Below, in pieces: positions 36,157 through 47,425 of a DNA stretch of 64,000 nucleotides (position 1 is its first letter; each line of letters begins with the position of its first letter). This DNA comes from Pisolithus tinctorius. Taxonomy: Eukaryota; Basidiomycota; Agaricomycetes; Boletales; Pisolithaceae. The notes beneath the pieces are model-generated. The model did no database searches and was not told where the DNA came from. It saw only the letters and a program-made list of their open reading frames with translations. The DNA is taken from positions 186,001 to 250,000 of the forward strand of contig JANFAH010000005.1 of NCBI GenBank assembly GCA_024663395.1. Direction: 5' to 3'. The translations under genes were made by a program, and so were the position numbers.

Positions 36157-38789
36157 CTACTTGGACACCCCCAGTGGATCGTACTCGACCGCCTCACTCC
36201 GCACGCTGGGAGGGTCTTGCACAACCTTGCTCCCACCGGAAACTCTCTGGAATGGGTTGTTTCCAGACATGCGGAAGGGCGCCCGTTGAACATCCACACG
36301 CGTCGACCCTTGGATCACGTTCCCAGAAGATTGCGAACGACTATGAATCGCAGGGAGGGGTGGCGTTCTGGTCGGTGGAATAGTCGTCGCGGTAATAGAG
36401 CGGGGATGGCCACCACCTGAAATCGAACTGGTATTGCCCTGCGAAAAGCGGCGATTCTCTCGAGCTGCTGTCAACTTCGCAGACGTAGTACCAGAGCGTG
36501 CATCTCGTCCAGTCAGAGATGATTCGCTGCTCGGGGATGCGGATTTTTCTCGGACCTCCCATCTCCTTTTGAATTCGGCTTCGCCCCATAATCGACGCTC
36601 ATCTACCTCCTCGACCTGTCCAGTCAATACGTCACGCATGTACGAAAGAGATTCCAGAGCTTGCTTCCTCTGCAATTGATAGGTATCGCTCGCACTCTCT
36701 TGACCGAGAATATCCAGTGCCCATCCCACGGCCTCGCCTAGGCGTTTATTTTGCCTGCGAAGGTCGGCGAGTTCCCGAGCAGACTCCAGGTCACTGCGGT
36801 GGTTACGGATATAACGCTCCTCCGGTGACTTCTCATCGAGGAGGGGGTATGCCGAGAATGTGCTAGTTGCGAAAGACGGTGAACGGACGAGATTAGAAGT
36901 CAAGTCAGGCAGATTGCGCTGATTACACTTTAGATCCTAACAACGACCGCCAAAAGGAGAATGCTACTCACCTTGAGCTCAGAAACGGCATTCATGACTG
37001 TTCTGTTGATTCCAAGACTCTCCCCCCGATCAAGCAGTCCACGGGCAAGGAGTTCCGGGAAACTAAGTTGTGGCGAGAACACTTGGCTTCCAGAAATACC
37101 CGGAGTGGAGCTCTCTGAGGAGGTCGCCTGATGAGTTCTCTCCGGTTGGCGGGGTCTGCGTCTCGCTACCAGTGGATCTGGAACATCTAGTGGAATATTC
37201 AATAAATTCCGATTTTCCATCATGAGTGTGGCCCCTGTTGCTGGATTGGGCGATATCTCCAAGGCCGTAGCGTGTCGAATGAGTAGAACAATGTGGTGCG
37301 GGGCTCCGGGCTCTGTTGGAGGGCATGGTGGGTAACGCAGCAGGTACATCAGCTGTGTACTGTAATCAGACGGGATCACTGAAATTTGAGGTGAGTGTGA
37401 AGAACAGGAGGGTGAATGGATCCTACGTTTCGTCCGTATGCGAATAAGCATTGCGACGCAAAGCCACATAACGAGGTCAGGTGTAAGAGACGAGCTTGCG
37501 AAGAGGCCGTCCCACAACATCATGGCTTCATCCATGGGGAATTCACGCGTAAATAGCAGTCGTAACCACCGGCTTCACAGAACATTAAAATGCTAGCCAA
37601 GAAACACATCCACAAACAGAAACGACGTACAGCCCATATATCTGTGGTTCTATGCCTGCATTCTGCATTGCCTCGTACAACGTAGGATCGACGGACTTGA
37701 GTAAACTGCCCTGAATACGATTGCATGCTTCGACGATGGGAGGGACATATGGTTTCAAGTTGATCGGACCGCGTGCTGTGGGTGGTGGTGGTGCAGGCTC
37801 GCGCCATTCGTACCACTGGGACACCTTCTGCATTACTGCGGAAAAGAGTGTCCAAGAGTCTGCCGCAACCCACGCTCTGGAACAGAACTCTGCAAAATGC
37901 GAATCCGTTTCAAATATTTCATGCGCCTCCGGCACCGAATCAAAGTCTAGAGTAAAGCTGAGCATTACATATATTCGCGATGGGAATAGAAGATTACCTA
38001 TGGCATAATACAGGGGCGCGAGCAGTTCATGCATGCCTTGACGGTAGCTGATATCTGGATGCATGACGGAGTATAAGAACAGCACGTTGGTGAGCTGATA
38101 CTGCACTTCGTTACTGCGAAAGTAGCCCATGTCTGGGAACCTGAGTGATCGCAATTAAACAACGTTTCGCGTGGTAGACCCCGATACCAACTTACGTCCG
38201 TTCGACGTCCTGTTGGATGATCTTGCGCAGATCCATAGCGGCGAACCACTCCTTCCACGGGTTCTGACCAGATGGTAGTCAGTGGGGTCTGCATGCCAGG
38301 GATGCAGCCTCGATACATACCTCTTCGTGAAGACTCAACGGATTGTTAGTCTCGAGATTCAGCGGTGCCTGACTACTACTCCGCCGCGGTATCGTCAACC
38401 CAGGAACCACGAAACTTTCATCATAACTTCCATCGGGTGCACGCATCTTCTCAAGTAAGAGCTCCGAAAACTGTTTGCGTGACTCCCTCAGCAACTCTAT
38501 CGGTACACTCGGCACCTCGTCGGATGGCCGCTCCAACGGCTCCAGACCACGCAAAAGGAACATCTAGTGGTCAGTATTATAGCATGAACACCCCCGCGAA
38601 GTAAGGACCAAGATGGAGGAATCTCGCCTTCCATGCCAGACTACGCCCCGGTACGCCAACGGTGCTGCCATGGTTACTTTGTAGACGGCCCTGGCTGAGT
38701 GTATCCCTTAGCTTGGAGAGTGTTACACCATCATGAAAGAGTCGCTGGTAGACATTCCTGTGAGGAATGTCAGATCTATGATAAAACAT
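36157..38789 (-). CDS. TBC-domain Rab GTPase-activating protein, TBC1D5-like
   Basis: TBC proteins switch off Rab GTPases in membrane traffic; the TBC1D5 branch acts at endosomes with retromer. A start at 38789 (MFYHRSDIPHRNVYQRLF) is proposed. Exons then give GVPGRSLAWK, LFLRG-type sequence, and the two catalytic fingers: the Arg finger in IIQQDVERT (about 38,215) continuing after an intron into FPDMGYF, and the Gln finger in YRQGMHELLAPLYY (about 38,050). Next come a Pro-rich insert (EWREPAPPPPTARGPI), GIEPQIYGL with the rest of the TBC fold to LWDGLFASSSL and MLLRYPPCP-type sequence. The C-terminal half (36,903-36,157) is a coiled-coil candidate (ELADLRRQNKRLGEAVGWAL) followed by a Ser/Arg-rich tail. 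It lies 177 bp downstream of the SDH1 start on the same strand. Confidence 0.85.
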
Positions 38790-39223
38790 ACATGAGGGAA
38801 TCTTGACCCACTGGATGAGCTGTACTGGTGGTCGTGCACTGCGTTCGGTCATTGCTTGCGCCACCCTGGGCGAAAGTGAAGGACAGCAGGGATTATTGCA
38901 CTTGTCTATCGTCGACAACTTGATATCTTATCTACGGAACCTCGATTTGAATTCCCTCGCCTTGGGCAAGGCAAGTATGTACTTATGGTTGAATCTACAT
39001 ACAACCAGCATCATATTAAGCCTTTCATTTGCACATGTATTGGCGAGGATTCAGCGATATTTATCGCTAACATATAAGCGTCATGTTGGGGTCTGATGAC
39101 CCTGCAGCCTCCCTGCAGTGCTGCGAAGAGTAGCTCGTGTCACTTTCTAAATGGAAAAACCCTTCTTTCGACTTGCAAGTTACTACTGGCTCAACCTTAG
39201 TTCCCGCATTTCCAGCCTTTCGA

Positions 39224-40559
39224 TGTCCGCTAGGTTAGTAGCGTCCACTCAGTCTATCAGCAGTTCGTGCTCGCTAACCTTACTCATAGTGACGCTACTC
39301 TACTCAAAGACGCATGGGTGCATCCTGGGGTGCTTTCCGTACTCACGCTAATTGGCCCAGACGTTATTCAGCGTGCTCTCGCACAATTATCTGGCCATCG
39401 GTTCACTCCAGTAGCATTCTCGTTCGGATGGGTCGCGTACTCATTCAACAGTCTGGTCCTTGCCGTGGGCAACAATAAGTTAATGCCAGAACCTGATTTC
39501 TCCTCTATAGTGATCAATGGTAAAACAGGGTTGGTAGATATGCCTTTTCATTTCTATTCTACATTAAAACAATGTCTCTTCAGTTACTCGCGCGACAATC
39601 ACAGTTGGATTCTTGGTCGCATTCTTAGGGACTTCGAACACTGGAAACCACAGGAGGTCGGATTACGATTAGGCGAGATGTTGAAGTCAGCGTCTCAGAA
39701 GAGTAATGCAGGCGCTCCTCAAGATAACAAACCTGTTGTCGCGCCTCGCACCAAGGCCGGACTTTGCGTTTCGATTTTCCGGGCCGATCCTAACCGCGCC
39801 TCTGGCGTTCCTGCCGCTGATTGGATCTACTACAGCGGTGTCGCAACCGCTGTCGTGCAGTTGATAATCGCAGTTATCCCTCTCATCCTTCATGACGACT
39901 GGGTTGTTCTTTTGACCACCAGCGTGGGCATCGTTCTTGCGTTTGCCACTGGATGGCTGCCGCAGTGGGGGATGGAGAAATGGGGATACCCACGAGTTGC
40001 GAAGACCGCGATTCTTACTCGCGGCAACGGTGCACAGCATGCTATCGTCATCATTGGCGATAAAAACTCCCTGGATCTCGAGGCCCTTGCGTGTGCAGAC
40101 CCGAAGGGGTCCATGTGGACTCGATTCTTTACCATCTCGCTGGCCGTACTATGGATTGCCCATCTTATCACGGTGGTCAACATTCAACAAGATCCTTGGT
40201 TCTTGATGCTGGTCGGAGGCATTGGCATGATGCATAATGTCATGGTGGCTGGACTTCCGCGAACACCTGAAGCCTTCGGCGTGCCTTTGGTATTCGAGGA
40301 GTGCATCCTTGATCGGAAAGTGATGCAAACGCTAATGAAGGTTGAAGAAAGACATCCTCGCCTCGGCGCGAGTATGCTTCAAACCTTTTTCCCAGGAAAA
40401 CTATATCCAGATGAAGAAGCATTCTGGGAGAGGAAAGCGCAGGAGGCTGATAAGCAAGATGCTGCAGAGAAAGCTGCTAAGAAAGCTGCTGTAGTCCAAG
40501 GTCCGCCCATCTCGAGTCCAACCATCATAACTTCTAGTTCCGCTATCGGTTTGGTCTAA
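39224..40559 (+). CDS. Integral membrane protein of unknown function next to a HET gene
   Basis: The start at 39224 with an 11-base first exon (ATG TCC GCT AG) and an intron to 39,289 gives MSASDATLLKDAWVHPG; all later sequence is a single exon. The N-terminal half is soluble and contains FSFGWVAYSFNSLV and IVINGKTG. The second half has membrane segments around YYSGVATAVVQLIIAVIPLI, WVVLLTTSVGIVLAFATG, FFTISLAVLWIAHLI and WFLMLVGGIGMMHNV, then an Ala/Lys-rich tail. I know this layout only as a fungal family without assigned role; members often carry the WVAYSF and NNKLMP signature. It converges on the HET gene, with 325 bp between the stop codons, which makes joint regulation or function possible but unproven. 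Confidence 0.75.
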
Positions 40560-40884
40560 TTGACGTGGCCGTTATATGTAGCTCGCAGCGAACATGAGGC
40601 TTGCCCCGTTTGAGCAGCGCCTACATATTTGTGAGGACCTTGATTAGATTTTCTTTTCTCCTTCCAATACTGACCGGACTTTTGTTTTCGCACGACGTAC
40701 AGAGTATACAGATTCCTGTCGTAGATTTATACCTTCGCTTCATCCAGCGGGTCAAGTCGAGCGCCTGCACGTGATTGTCGTTTGCTTATAAGTACTCGTC
40801 GCACTTTTCATCGTCGCTCAAGCAAACAAAGGAGTCTATATACCACAAGCCGATGATATCAAGTAGTATGTGTTGAGATGATCG

Positions 40885-43240
40885 TCAGACGAGTTTGACT
40901 CTCATCATCCCACTCTTTGCCTGGACACGTAAAAAATCTTTATTGGTTGGCCCTTCCTTGTCCGACCGCAGGCTCTTGGTTGCAAGCAGGAAACGCATCT
41001 GATACTTGCAGACGAGTCTGTCCCCAGCGCGCTCTTCGCTCTTGCTTGTATCTGCCCCTGTTACAAGAACAGCTACACCCAGACCGAAATCATACGATGC
41101 CACCTGACTTGGAAGGAGTAAGGCATTGCATTCAAAGGGGTTTCCATCATGATCGACCTCCACATAAACCTCCTCCTCAGGAAGAAGCAACCGAATTGTT
41201 CGCTGTGTGCTGACCATCGTCGTTCGGAAGTAGATGGCTACATAATCTGCATGCAAGCCAGTGGGGCTTACATTTGCATCTGCCTCAAACCCGATGTCCA
41301 TGTTGTGCCCCATGAGTGTGCTAGGAGCCCAGGAAAATCCGAAATCCGAAAGTTTTTCTCCGTTCAGAAAGATTATTTTGCGGGGAACCTTTCCCACACC
41401 CAGAAGCAGCGACTTCATCCGCTGCTGTGGGGCAAGATTTACGAGCCCAGAGGGGTTTACATTCAGAAGACCTGAGATGGCGAGAGTCTCATCTTCGGCT
41501 TTGCTCGTCATTCGATGTCGAAGGCAAGTTACGACGTCAGCGATAGTGAATCCGTCGTGCATCACGGATGAGTATCGCCTGTATTTCGTGAGACGGAAAA
41601 CTTCTGCCGCAAGAGAGAGCAAGAGCGTATCCTTTACTTCGTAGTCGGGTCTTGTTGGCAGGAGGTCATCGATGGAGAGTATACCATCATGGAACATGAA
41701 AACCAGTTTGTTTGCGAGCAGCGCTTCCTGCAAGGTCCACAGTCGCTGCATCCAACCAGACGATAACACCCTGAGCAGCCTTTCCTCGCGTGGAGCCGAT
41801 ATGGAACAAGAACGTATTCCTGAATCCAGTACCAACACTACTTGAGCATCTCTGTAGGTTTTCGACATCAAACCTATCGCCCGTTTTCTCAAATCCCGTA
41901 CTTCGGGAACGCAGAGAGAATCAATCCAGAATGCCCCAGTGGAAATGAACCGCTGGGTTGCGAACACAAGAGCGTCGATCTGGCACATCGGAAGTCCTTT
42001 TTCTGTGGTACTCCCAAGACCATCAGCCCAGACGTGAGAAATTGCGACATAGGGGTTATCCGAAGAGGTTCCGACAAGGAATTTGTGGTGCGCTTTGTCC
42101 CATCGAAGTACTGGTATGTGTCCACGCGAAAGTGGTCCAGCGACGTCAGGGAAGGGCGGTTGGCTATACGTGCAGACGCATGTGGAAGTGATATGGGGAT
42201 TGGTGTAGTTTTCGGAGTTAATGTTATTTGCTGCACATTTCTCCCAGGTACAGTGTGAGTGCAATTTCACTCCACCACGGAGAAAGGGCCTTTGTGTGCT
42301 CGCATAGGTCAATGTACACACTCTCTCTGACGCGATGCGAATGAGGAATGGACACCACCCCGCCTCTTCCATTTGCTTTTGGTGCAGGCTGGCAGCGCCG
42401 GCCGCGAAAGCCCACGATATGCCCGGGCGAAGTTGTACAGATGATGGGAATGTGAGCCTGCCTTCCGTGAGGGCCTCTCCGATGGAAGCCAACTGCAATA
42501 AGATCATCTCGAAGTCATATTGCGGCAAACGCGCAAGAAAGAAAGAACCGTTTTCAAAATGGAGTTCGAACGACAGGATTCTTTCCGCCTGGGTTAGTAT
42601 GCTCTGGACATCCGCTGCCCACTGCTGGCAATAATCTGTGTTTCCTTCTTCACGGATACGATACTGCCAGACTCTCAGCAACTGGTGCAAGTTATCGCTT
42701 GCTATGATGACTCTGCCGTCGTTCTGCTTTCTAAGCAGGACACTCTCTTGCACCCGTATCCTCATCACCGATTCCAGCAACCCGAACGTGAGGTGACTCT
42801 GCGTTAGCGCAGCGGATTTTCGGGAATTCGACTTGACTTCGCCAGTGATTCGAATTTTGCGATATTCCGCAAAGGATACTTGAGGGTATCCGTCATGTAC
42901 TCCGCCGAGCCATATGGTGTCTTTGAAGAGGTTTCGATCCCTTGTTGACTGATCAGTGAATGTCCCCGCGGATGTCATAAACGGGGAAAGCTGGACTGAA
43001 CTAAAAAGAAAATTAGTCTTGGGAATTGTTCTGTGAAAGCTCCATGTCCCACCAGAGGGTAGTCTTTCTTGGGCTGACGGGCAAGGCCGGTGTGTTCAAA
43101 ATGCTCTGCTGAATAGAGTGTTTCTGGATTCGTGTGGAAATCGATGTGGTGGAAGCGACGCTCAGGTCATAGGGTAGACTGTCGGTATCCTTATCAATGA
43201 TTCCACCGATCACATTGCAGCAGCTTGCGAAACCATGTAT
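40885..43240 (-). CDS. HET-domain protein
   Basis: HET proteins mediate programmed cell death in fungal incompatibility and probably in wider non-self defence. The main exon runs from 42,978 to 40,885. The N-terminal 300 residues are family-specific (NLFKDTIWLGG, LTFGLLESVMRIRV, YASTQRPFLRGG). The HET core follows, with PYVAISHVWADGLGSTTEKG, FWIDSLCVP, GLMSKTYRDAQVVLVLD and WMQRLWTLQEALLANKLVF, then a C-terminal region with DETLAISGLLNV and FSWAPSTLM. An upstream open stretch (43,013-43,213, LPYDLSVASTTSISTRIQKH to LPVSPRKTTLWW) resembles the usual N-terminus of this family and is probably part of the gene. I find no good donor to join it to 42,978, so the junction is open. The core residues look intact. 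Confidence 0.85.
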
Positions 43241-43361
43241 GTATTGAAAGCGACGTCACGAGTAAATGCTAGGGCATATCCTAAATAGGAAATATATCCT
43301 TTGGTACTGTGTAATCTTCCCTATTGAAAGACATCGGACTAGAGTAGCATGCAATGGAATA

Positions 43362-44982
43362 TCACCGTGCCGGCGTGGAGTGGTCATGGAGGACCGCAAG
43401 AGGGTAGCTTTCATGCTCCTGCGAGTCAACTTGCCTTGTGGAAGTTGAAGTCCTCGAGCTCCTGACATGCAGGACAAGATGACATCCAATGACTGCAGTA
43501 ATAGCAAACCCCAACCTTGGCACCGCAGCTATCCATTGAGTCTGAAGGAGGTATTAGACTTCTCTGCCCTCAAGGTGTGCCAAGGACATACGGAGAGCAT
43601 TAGTGTCACTACCAAGTAGGCAATGATATAGAGTAGGGTCCTGCAAGTGCCTGTCATTTCACTACACATGGAACATGAGGTTAGCACCTACCCAAGAAAG
43701 TACACTACATTGCCGCCTATAAGAATAGTCCTTAAATCCTTCAAGTTCACCGGAAGGGGTACCCGTTCTTCTCTGTGATGTCGAATGGCTGCGTAGACTG
43801 CGAGCGCAAATAGTAGACATTCATACACTGCGACGGTAGCATAACTTATGTTCGGGTAAACCCTAATACGGTACGTCACGTTGGACGGTCCACCGACTTT
43901 GCTTGAGTGTCAGTCTACATTAAACTGGATTTCAACCTATTAGAACACAACTCACCTTCGAATTTGGTGATTTGTACCATGCATGCAATCATGATGGCAA
44001 TTTCGGCCATAAAGCCCAATAACACAGTAAAGAGAATCTTCTTTGAGCCATGGTAAATGGCGTACAGCCGCATTTGGAGAATTACTGAAGAAATGACGTG
44101 ATTGCATCAACTACGTGAAGAGGCGCGTACTTTGCACAAGCCAGATCTCCACGCAGTTAGACCAGCCCGCAAGAACGTGGAAATAATATGGAACTGTCCT
44201 AGGGTCTGTTTGGAAGAAAAATGCCCTAAAAAATGAGCTTACAACTGCTCGTCATGATGGGAGATACACGCCACTGGGTCATAGTTGACAACACATGTGC
44301 AAGCGGAAGGCGCGTACAACTGCACAACCTTATTAGAGGATTATGCACGTCGATTCAAGTATACTTACCTTGTCCAAGGGAGTGTAAAGAAAACCTGGTC
44401 GTCGTGAAGAGCATTAGAGGCTGTAGTCCACTGTAACTTACTGGCTGTTGAGAACCTGACACCACCGTCGAGTATTGCCACATGTTCCACATGCGAAAGG
44501 ACGTACATGATGAACGGAGTCCCAATGTACCGAGTCTCGTGTATTTCACTGAGAAATCCCAAAATTGAGGCTTCGATTCATTTCGGACTTACGATCAGAT
44601 ATATGGCTGAGGCAACCGACATATGCTTTTTCTGTTAATGCATCAGGACGTAACAAAGTGAAGGGATAGCTGAATTACCCAAATATAATCGACCTTTCAC
44701 AAAGAGGCTGTAATAAGTAGCCAGTAAACATTGAGCGGCATTTCAATAACACTAACCTCTTCCTCCAAAGCAAGAACTGGTCATGAATATCAGGTTTAAG
44801 CACTACCAGGAAGCAGAAGGCTCACCATAATCGTACATCATAATAGTGGGCGGTACCACTATAACCTACGTCAGTGCCGAGACCTGAGGATCGGATGACT
44901 CTGGTAATCTACCTTCCAAGAATCTGATCATTTGAATCGTCCACGCCTTGGGGAGATACCGTAAATCGGGTGTTGTGGCCAT
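43362..44982 (-). CDS. DUF6533-type membrane protein, copy C
   Basis: This is closely related to copy A (23,394-25,041) and in the opposite orientation. The start at 44982 gives MATTPDLRYLPKAWTIQMIRFLE. The next exons read VVPPTIMMYDYG and DIHDQFLLWRKR (DUF6533 signature). Later come ILQMRLYAIYHGSKKILFTV, GFMAEIAIMIACMVQI, NISYATVAVYECLLFALAVYA, LPVNLKDLRTILIGGNVVYFLG and LLYIIAYLVVTLMLS, ending WIAAVPRLGFAITAVIGCHLVLHVRSS and a stop at 43,362-43,364. About seven membrane helices are expected. The join from exon 1 to exon 2 is off by one base. It sits 5' of the HET gene on the same strand, with about 120 bp between its stop and the probable HET N-terminal exon. Confidence 0.75.
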
Positions 44983-46083
44983 GGTTAGAAACTGGGGCAA
45001 AGAAGGCGTTGACTACGGGATATCTGAAGAGTCTGTGGTATAAATACTACTCGCTATACTGTCGAATATGGGTTTGATCTGCTTCGTTGGCCATCTTGCA
45101 CGAAGTTGATACGCGCCCTCGAAGTTGAACACTGAACCCCCCCATAGGTTTATCGACATCTGTTGGAAAGATATGGGTAGGCAAAACTCGCGTTCTCAGC
45201 AGTGCCTCCGCTCTAAAACACTGTTCTTCTGTGGATAGTACACTTAGCCCCCCGATCGTGAATTCCAAGGCCGTGAGGTGGTTATCTCAGCATCAAGGTC
45301 CTACAGCCTTGGATAAGCGGAATTTTGTAATTCGTGGAACACGGTCCCCGGTTCGCCCGCAAGAATTCTTCTTCCTTTCGGTAAATTCAAAATCTCCGTG
45401 TAATCTTTACAAACACAACCATATCACACGAAGAACACTGCAAAATAGCGTAGTATTATTGTCAGCCCTGTTATCAGATGCTGGTTAATTGCTGGTCAAC
45501 TTGCCGTAAACAGAAAGCTGCACGCAAGAGCCGAACAGTGCGACCAACCCTGCCGGTGATTAACTGACTTGTGGGAGGCATACAAGCCAACAATGTAGTC
45601 ATCAGTTACAGTGATGACCACACCAGCAGGATTCGCGGCCAAGATTGCTCCCAGCGGTGATACGACCTTTGGGTCTTCAGTATCAGATTGATGTAACGGC
45701 GACGTCAACCTTCTATTTCTCGGATCTTGAGACGCGGCTCCTCCGGATCCGATGTTACACAGTAAACTTCTGGATATTACGCCTGGCGAGCATGATCTCA
45801 AAGTTCATCAGCAGCAACAAACAGGTAACTAGCTCATGAATTAATCTCACAATCCCTATGCTCATCAGAGGTACTCTGCCTCAAGGCTCAAGGACTTCAG
45901 AGTTTACCAACTGAGGTGGAGTCGGCTGGATATCGGATCAGTAGACGGTGCTGCAACAGCCCTGTGCGACATGTGAAAAACAGACGACGATACAGGCTGG
46001 TAAATAACTCTTACGGCGCGAACGGAAATTAGGGAGCGATCTCGATTCTACCGAACCCTCTCGAGACTGTCACCGGGAAATTT
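44983..46083. other. Intergenic region
   Basis: No recognisable gene is present. Short frames at 45,231-45,839 lack motifs. The region is the upstream side of DUF6533 copy C and the downstream side of an unknown gene. Confidence 0.45.
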
Positions 46084-47061
46084 CTACTCCGCATGCAAGT
46101 AGTCACTCCAGAGAGGGTCTGAAAGGGCCCACAGCATCCACGTTAACCTACTTTTTATTGTGGTATCAATAGCGGTACCTGGCATGACTCGTGATTCCAC
46201 TCCTTTTTTCAAGTCTTCGGTGAACGGGTCAAGGGAGGTAGTAGAAAGTTGTGTAATGTGTGATTGTAGGAGCGTGAGACCGGAGACACCGGTGACTGAA
46301 GCTGGCATGACCTCTTCGCAGAGTGAAAGCAGAACATTATTCACTCGGCGAAGGCCCTGGAGTATCAATGCCTCGATGCGGTCCATCCCAATGTTGCTTG
46401 GAATTTCCTACTTGTCATAAATTATATGTCAGTGTAAGCGTCACAACTCCTGGTTGAAACGGTACTCACGCCATCTGCCAAGTACTGGTACCAGATTCGG
46501 CATGATCATCAATGTTCAAAATATCGGTGTCTGGGTCGGGACCCACATATTGTAATCTACAGCACTATTTGAGCACCAAGTATGTCTGGCCACGACGACA
46601 GGATCTCGGAAAGAGTTGTCTGTCCTTCCTGCGAGGTTGGATTTGCTAAGGAAAAGAATCGAATCTAAGTCCAGAACGGACAGATCTTTGCAGAGCAGCT
46701 TCCACGCTCCGCTATTCATTTCTGGTAACTGAGTGATCAGAAAGCATTGCTTGGCGAGGCAACAGAGACTGGCGAGTTGTTAGCTAGGCCTTAGGCCTAG
46801 TGAAGACTTACAGCTTTCCAAAGGGCTATGGGATCGCATACCAATGCCAGCATGCCCTGTTCTTTCAAGCGAAGCCTGAGTCGTGCAGATGACTGCTCAG
46901 GCACTTGCAAATGCGTCGGTAAGGGTCGGATGACATTGGTACTTGCTCCTGACCGATTTCTTTGGAGTCGAATGAACCTCGAGAACAACCGTCGTGACTG
47001 GAACAGGTATATGGGAGGAAGTCGTCGCAGGCAGAAGAGACGTATGAGTGACTAGTGACAT
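46084..47061 (-). CDS. Hypothetical protein, spliced, family unknown
   Basis: I do not recognise this protein. The start at 47061 reads MSLVTHTSLLPATTSSHIPV. A segment in another frame reads RLRLRLKEQGMLALVCDPIALWKA and ends at a good donor (GTAAGT at 46,812). An exon follows with EMNSGAWKLLCKDLSVLDLDSILFLSK, then NLAGRTDNSFRDPVVVARHTW, and a last exon MDRIEALILQGLRRVNNVLLSLCEEV to LWALSDPLWSDYLHAE with a stop at 46,084. The pieces have coding-like composition and plausible splice sites, but the frame changes near 46,890 and I cannot show one continuous product. No membrane segments are seen. Confidence 0.4.
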
Positions 47062-47425
47062 TTCGTCAGTGCCCTCCCGCTTCCATCCTTCCTAAACTCT
47101 ACCCAGAAACTGGGGCAGGTCGTCAAATGTCGTGGTACTAAATTGGGTTAGACTGCCAACGTTCCAACACCCTTGTGAATAACGCAGCTGACGCTACTGC
47201 ATCGGCATCAGTATTTCGCACTTCCCTTCACTTCGAAGTTCTGGCTCTGAGTGTGCATCGAACTTGAATTCTCAAACGGAGAGAGAAAATAAGATTTCTA
47301 AAGGAAATGCGATATGTAACATACAAGTTGGCTCTGCGTGATTATTCGATGCAAATACTACAGCGTACTACCAAATGCAAGTCGTGGATCCATGAAGGCG
47401 TAGCAGAATCAACGAGTCGAGTCCT

